Below are positions 60,787 through 64,000 of a DNA stretch of 64,000 nucleotides, one piece after another. The stretch is from MWBF01 sp040772005 (lineage in GTDB: Bacteria; Chloroflexota; Anaerolineae; CG2-30-64-16). Numbering within the stretch: the first letter of the stretch is position 1; every line of letters begins with the position of its first letter. The notes beneath the pieces are model-generated. The model did no database searches and was not told the origin of the DNA. It worked only from the letters and a program-made list of their open reading frames with translations. Position numbers and translations under genes: made by a program. Location: the NCBI GenBank assembly GCA_040772005.1, contig JAXGYZ010000009.1, forward strand, positions 124,001 through 188,000, read 5' to 3'.

Positions 60787-61419
60787 ATGAAACGAGTCTT
60801 CGTGATTACTATCGCCATACTGCTGTTCACCGGCACTGTCGCCCTGGGCATCTGGGGGTGGGTGCAGTGGCGGTATGACCGGCTGGTGCAGGTGGACCTG
60901 GCGACGACCGCGCCCCGGCCCGTTGCCATCGTATTCGGTGCGGGCATCCGGCCCGACGGCCGCCTGTCGCCCATGCTGCGGGACCGCATGGATGCAGCCA
61001 TCGCGCTGTACCGGGCGGGCAAGGTGCGCAAGCTGCTGGTGAGCGGCGACAACCGGTTCGCGGACTACAACGAGCCGGGCCGCATGTACGACTATGCGGT
61101 GGCCGCCGGGGTGCCGGCTGAGGATGTCGTGCGCGATTATGCGGGTCGCCGCACCTATGATACCTGTTATCGCGCGCACGCCATCTTCGGCGTGAGTGAG
61201 GCGGTCCTGGTAACTCAGCGGTTCCACCTGCCGCGCGCGCTGTTCACGTGCGGCAACCTGGGCGTCGACGCGACCGGCTTTTCCGCCGACTCGCGCATCT
61301 ACTGGTCCAACCCGTACTACTGCGTGCGCGATGCGTTTGCCACGCTCCGCGCGTGGTGGGATGTTAAAATCTGGCGGCCCTTGCCGGTATTGGGGGACCC
61401 CATCGATATCGGCCTGTGA
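60787..61419 (+). CDS. SanA/YdcF-like (DUF218) membrane-anchored protein
   Basis: The protein has 210 residues. An N-terminal transmembrane helix (about 4-26) precedes a DUF218 domain: AIVFGAGIRPDGRLSPMLRDRMDAAIALYRAGKVRKLLVSGD and the later RRTYDTCYRAHAIFG. SanA-type proteins affect envelope barrier function. ATG 60787 has no strong ribosome-binding site. It precedes the HD gene by 15 bases and may share its transcript. Confidence 0.85.
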   Translation: MKRVFVITIAILLFTGTVALGIWGWVQWRYDRLVQVDLATTAPRPVAIVFGAGIRPDGRLSPMLRDRMDAAIALYRAGKVRKLLVSGDNRFADYNEPGRMYDYAVAAGVPAEDVVRDYAGRRTYDTCYRAHAIFGVSEAVLVTQRFHLPRALFTCGNLGVDATGFSADSRIYWSNPYYCVRDAFATLRAWWDVKIWRPLPVLGDPIDIGL

Positions 61420-61434
61420 AGGAGACTGTGAAAC

Positions 61435-62031
61435 ATGACATTACCGAGCAGAGATGAAGCCTGGCAGACGGTCTGCGAATGGATGCAGAGCGACAGCCTG
61501 CGCAAGCATGTGCTGGCGGTCGAGGCGGCGGTGCGCGCGTACGCGCGGCGCTTCGGTGAAGACGAGGAGTTCTGGGGCGTCACCGCGCTGCTACACGACC
61601 TGGATTTCGAGCGGTATCCCGACATGGATGATCCGGTCAACGGTCACCCGCGCACCGCGCTGCGCATGTTCCGCGAATGGGGCTACCCGGAGCCGCTCAT
61701 CGAGGCGGTGGCGGGCCATGCGCCCTATCTCGGCATCCCGCGAACGAGCAAGCTGGCGTCCGCGCTCTGGGCGTCAGATGAGCTGACGGGCCTCATCATG
61801 GCGGTCGGCTATGTGCGGCCGAGCAAGGACCTGCGCGACGTGGAGGTCAGCTCGGTCAAGAAGAAGTGGAAGGACAAGCTCTTTGCGGCCGCGGTCAACC
61901 GGCAGGACATCGAGCAGGGCGCGGCAGAGCTGGGCGTGGACCTTTGGGAGCACGTCGGCATCGTCCTCGAAGCGATGAAAGCCATCGCCCCCGACCTGGG
62001 CCTCGACGGGCGCCTCGCGAAGACCCAATAG
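61435..62031 (+). CDS. HD-domain protein
   Basis: The protein has 198 residues. HVLAVEAAVRAYARRFG holds the first His, and LLHDLDFERYPDMDDP the HD pair, with HPRTAL and GHAPYL providing further His. The layout matches predicted HDIG-type metal-dependent phosphohydrolases. AAGGAG lies in the 15 bases before ATG 61435. The stop TAG (62029-62031) is inside the left end of a MITE-like repeat (62027-62110), so the natural end may have been changed by insertion. Confidence 0.83.
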   Translation: MTLPSRDEAWQTVCEWMQSDSLRKHVLAVEAAVRAYARRFGEDEEFWGVTALLHDLDFERYPDMDDPVNGHPRTALRMFREWGYPEPLIEAVAGHAPYLGIPRTSKLASALWASDELTGLIMAVGYVRPSKDLRDVEVSSVKKKWKDKLFAAAVNRQDIEQGAAELGVDLWEHVGIVLEAMKAIAPDLGLDGRLAKTQ

Positions 62032-62110
62032 AACGCTGATTGGCGCTGATGGTCATGATCTTGGTGATCTAAAACTACATCATATAGATCATGATCATCA
62101 GCGTTCTATT
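62027..62110. repeat. MITE-like element with AATAGAACGCTGAT ends, copy 2
   Basis: It starts AATAGAACGCTGATTG and ends CAGCGTTCTATT, perfect inverse ends. The middle is AT-rich (CATCATATAGATCATGATCATC). It lies between convergent genes and supplies the stop codon of the HD gene. Copy 1 is at 39108-39219. Confidence 0.8.
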
Positions 62111-62120
62111 CCGCCCGCCC

Positions 62121-63077
62121 TTACACCGCTTCCAGAACGAAGTAGTACCCCGGGTTCCAGCTCTGGCACACCAGGTACAGCCGGTCCTCGTGGACGTGCC
62201 AGATAACGTTGTGCAGGTGCTGCGCGAGCTCGACGCCCAGCTCTTCCTTCGGGCGAATCGTGGACAGCACCTCGTAGGTCTCTCCGTCGAGGATGTAGAT
62301 CGGCGCGGGGCGGCCTTCCACGGGATCGTTCAGGCTGCCGACGACTGCCAGCGACCGTCCCCGGTACGAGATGAAGTTGATGCCGCACGGCCACGCGCCC
62401 GCCGGCAGGTGGTGCGAGGCATGAAACGCGCCGTCCAGCCCGTGTACCTGGATGCGCGCGCTGGGCCGGTCTGCGATGGCGAGCGTCTCGCCCGCAGGGG
62501 TCAGGTTCAAGCCGTGTGCGGTCGCGAACTTGCCGTCCTCGTGGGGATCCTCGGTCTTACCGCCGAAGATGCCCGTCCACTGCCGCGTGCGCACGTCCGC
62601 AGTAGAGATATAGTTGGACCCATAGCCGTCCGCCACGTACAGATGATGCCCCACCAGCGCGACATCGGTCGGGTGATAGCGCGCGGATTCATCAGCATAC
62701 GCGTCGAACTCCGGCCGGGGCAGCACGAAGTCCAGCCGCCCTTCCAGGCTGACGACAGCCACCATGCCCGCGCCCTCCGCGGGCAGAAACAGCCGGCACT
62801 GCCCGTCGAAGATGCCGATCTTCGTGCTGTGGAAGTTCAGCGGCCGCAGATCCTCGGGCAGCTCGATGGTCTGCTGCTCGCGCAGGTCCGGACTGATACG
62901 CAGCAGGCCATAGCCAGGCATTCCGAAGAAGATATGGCCCGCGCCCGGTCGCGGGTCCGCGGCAAAGCCGCCGTGGAGCCTGACCTCATGGTCGAGCGCG
63001 GCGGACGGGAGGGCGTGCAGGTCAGGACGATAGGCGAACGCAAAGGGCGGCTGACCGCTGTAGCGCACGGGACTCAT
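62121..63077 (-). CDS. Soluble six-bladed-propeller-like protein (NHL type)
   Basis: The protein has 318 residues. Repeated strands (GAGHIFFGMPGYGLLRI, HPTDVALVGHHLYVADGYGSNYIS, AHGLNLTPAGETLAIADRPSARIQVHG) match NHL/SMP-30-like six-bladed propellers, with GLNLTPAGETLAIADRP typical of NHL repeats. No signal peptide is visible, so it is likely cytoplasmic. AAGGAG lies 8 bases before ATG 63077. The protease gene ends 31 bases upstream, so the two may be co-transcribed. Substrate unknown. Confidence 0.7.
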   Translation of the reverse strand: MSPVRYSGQPPFAFAYRPDLHALPSAALDHEVRLHGGFAADPRPGAGHIFFGMPGYGLLRISPDLREQQTIELPEDLRPLNFHSTKIGIFDGQCRLFLPAEGAGMVAVVSLEGRLDFVLPRPEFDAYADESARYHPTDVALVGHHLYVADGYGSNYISTADVRTRQWTGIFGGKTEDPHEDGKFATAHGLNLTPAGETLAIADRPSARIQVHGLDGAFHASHHLPAGAWPCGINFISYRGRSLAVVGSLNDPVEGRPAPIYILDGETYEVLSTIRPKEELGVELAQHLHNVIWHVHEDRLYLVCQSWNPGYYFVLEAV

Positions 63078-63108
63078 ATATGTAATCTCCTTCTTTCCTC
63101 AATCAGGC

Positions 63109-64000
63109 TCAGGGAAACTCCTCCCGCAGCCAGCTAATGACGTCGCGCACCCACGGCGTGATGCGGCGGGCGTGGTTGGGGTAGTCGTCATCCTTGTTGC
63201 ACGTGAAGCATTCGTGCCAGCTCACGACCGCAGCGACGACCGGCACGGTCTTGCCCAGCTTCGGGTCGTAGCGGTAGTGGTAGATGGCGCTGCCGCTGTG
63301 CCCGCGGCTCAGGTCGCAGGAGACGCTGATGCTGCGGTTCCAGCCGTTCGAGCCCTGGTTATAGTACTCGCCGATCTTGCAGGACTTCGTGTCCCCGTAG
63401 AGTCGCGCAATCTGGCAGTTGGCCGGCCGCTCCGGATAGTCGGTATTGCAGCTTGGATAGCCGCGATTGAGGTGGGTGCGCGTGTTCAGGTCGCTCGCGG
63501 GCCACGCGCCGTAGCCCATCCAGCCGGTCTTCTCGCCGATGCGGTCGATCACCACAACTACCGCGATGTCCCACTGCCATTTGTTAGTCGTACTCGGATT
63601 CATCCACGGATCGGGCACGAAGTACCACGCCTCGGTGCCGGGCGGCGGGTTCGGGGTCATGCGGGTCGTCCCGTAGGGTTCGCTGCCGCTGCCCGTCCCA
63701 TTGCGGCCCGGCGTCAGCTTGCGGGTCTTCCAGTTGCTCGTCCCGAACTCGACGACGCAGTGGGCCGCTGTTACCATGTGCCGCGGGCCGATCAGCGTCA
63801 GCGTGCAGCGGGACTGCTCGCCGTTGGGGTCGCTGGCCGACTGGCTGATGGTGCGCCACGGCCAGAGCGTCGTCTGAGTGCGCAGGATGCGGCTGTCATG
63901 GTTGTTGCTCCACCCATCCGGCGCGGCCGGACCGGCAACCTGCGCCGCGGCAACAGGCCGGGTCGTGCCGCCGCGCAGGAGCGGCAGAAGCGTCCAGCGA
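63109..64000 (-). CDS. Trypsin-like serine protease (S1), partial at 5' end
   Basis: The visible part has 297 codons and runs past the window edge. The triad is present: VTAAHCV (His), WDIAVVVV (Asp) and SRGHSGSAIYHY (Ser in GHSGSA). Cysteines (CTLTLIG, CNTDYPERPANCQ, CNKDDD) suggest disulfides and secretion, and the Ala/Pro-rich upstream stretch could be a pro-region. It resembles glutamyl endopeptidase/V8-like secreted proteases. An internal Met at 63777 is not the start since the frame continues with family residues. The gene lies 31 bases before the propeller gene. Confidence 0.83.
   Translation of the reverse strand, partial: RWTLLPLLRGGTTRPVAAAQVAGPAAPDGWSNNHDSRILRTQTTLWPWRTISQSASDPNGEQSRCTLTLIGPRHMVTAAHCVVEFGTSNWKTRKLTPGRNGTGSGSEPYGTTRMTPNPPPGTEAWYFVPDPWMNPSTTNKWQWDIAVVVVIDRIGEKTGWMGYGAWPASDLNTRTHLNRGYPSCNTDYPERPANCQIARLYGDTKSCKIGEYYNQGSNGWNRSISVSCDLSRGHSGSAIYHYRYDPKLGKTVPVVAAVVSWHECFTCNKDDDYPNHARRITPWVRDVISWLREEFP

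Overview
The window is 64 kb of GC-rich, gene-dense bacterial DNA. Frequent GTG/TTG starts, LysM proteins with Thr/Pro/Ala-rich linkers, a one-component beta-propeller fused to an AAA/STAND-type ATPase, DUF2079 and very long glycan-type membrane proteins, and large numbers of low-complexity inverted repeats point to a member of the Chloroflexota (Anaerolineae-like). This is inferred from gene content and style, because there is no rRNA gene to confirm it. About 50 protein genes, one tRNA-Arg(CCT) and one IS110-family insertion sequence can be supported.

Layout. (1) 1-18.5 kb is a surface-glycan region. It starts with a DUF2079 membrane protein cut by the window edge, followed by a forward sulfotransferase-like / phosphodiesterase / flippase-like operon (639-3955). 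A long reverse transcription unit (14685 to 3972) carries a propeller-ATPase, a second related ATPase, a PLP sugar aminotransferase, GT2 and GT4 glycosyltransferases, an NAD-dependent epimerase, a Gfo/Idh/MocA dehydrogenase and a hexapeptide acyltransferase. The dehydrogenase, aminotransferase and acyltransferase match the WbpB/WbpE/WbpD logic for diacetamido-uronic acid nucleotide sugars. A small LysM protein and a 977-aa membrane protein follow. (2) 18.6-29.3 kb holds folC, lon, an unknown anchored protein overlapping an AlbA_2/HATPase regulator, two tandem paralogous membrane proteins, a HAD protein and leucyl aminopeptidase. (3) 29.3-33.8 kb is regulatory: a degenerate GspE-like/GAF/PP2C protein, a small membrane protein paired with an ECF sigma factor, and DegV. 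(4) 33.8-39.1 kb holds a secreted Pro-rich protein, pth and mfd. (5) 39.3-42.7 kb holds a glycyl-radical enzyme and its activase. (6) 42.9-49.7 kb holds a NudC-type Nudix hydrolase, an acidic protein, a SerB-like phosphatase, LiaF-like and LysM envelope proteins, a CxxS glutaredoxin and tRNA-Arg. (7) 49.8-58.8 kb holds a secreted 5'-nucleotidase, a transaldolase-like protein, a heterodimeric ABC exporter in an operon with a CE15-like esterase, a GNAT acetyltransferase and a DUF1801 protein. (8) 59-64 kb holds the IS110 element, a SanA/YdcF-like protein, an HD protein, a soluble propeller-like protein and a trypsin-like protease cut by the window end.

The most unusual features are: a glycyl-radical enzyme with an intact Gly-radical loop and Cys but without the Cys-x-Glu motif of the known eliminases; small palindromic repeat elements inserted in frame inside mfd and inside a large membrane protein, and forming the last codons of other genes; a GspE-like/GAF/PP2C fusion with a terminator hairpin over its start; and two related ATPases, one carrying a sensor propeller, at the head of a glycan operon. 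Convergent gene pairs repeatedly share long inverted repeats from different families.
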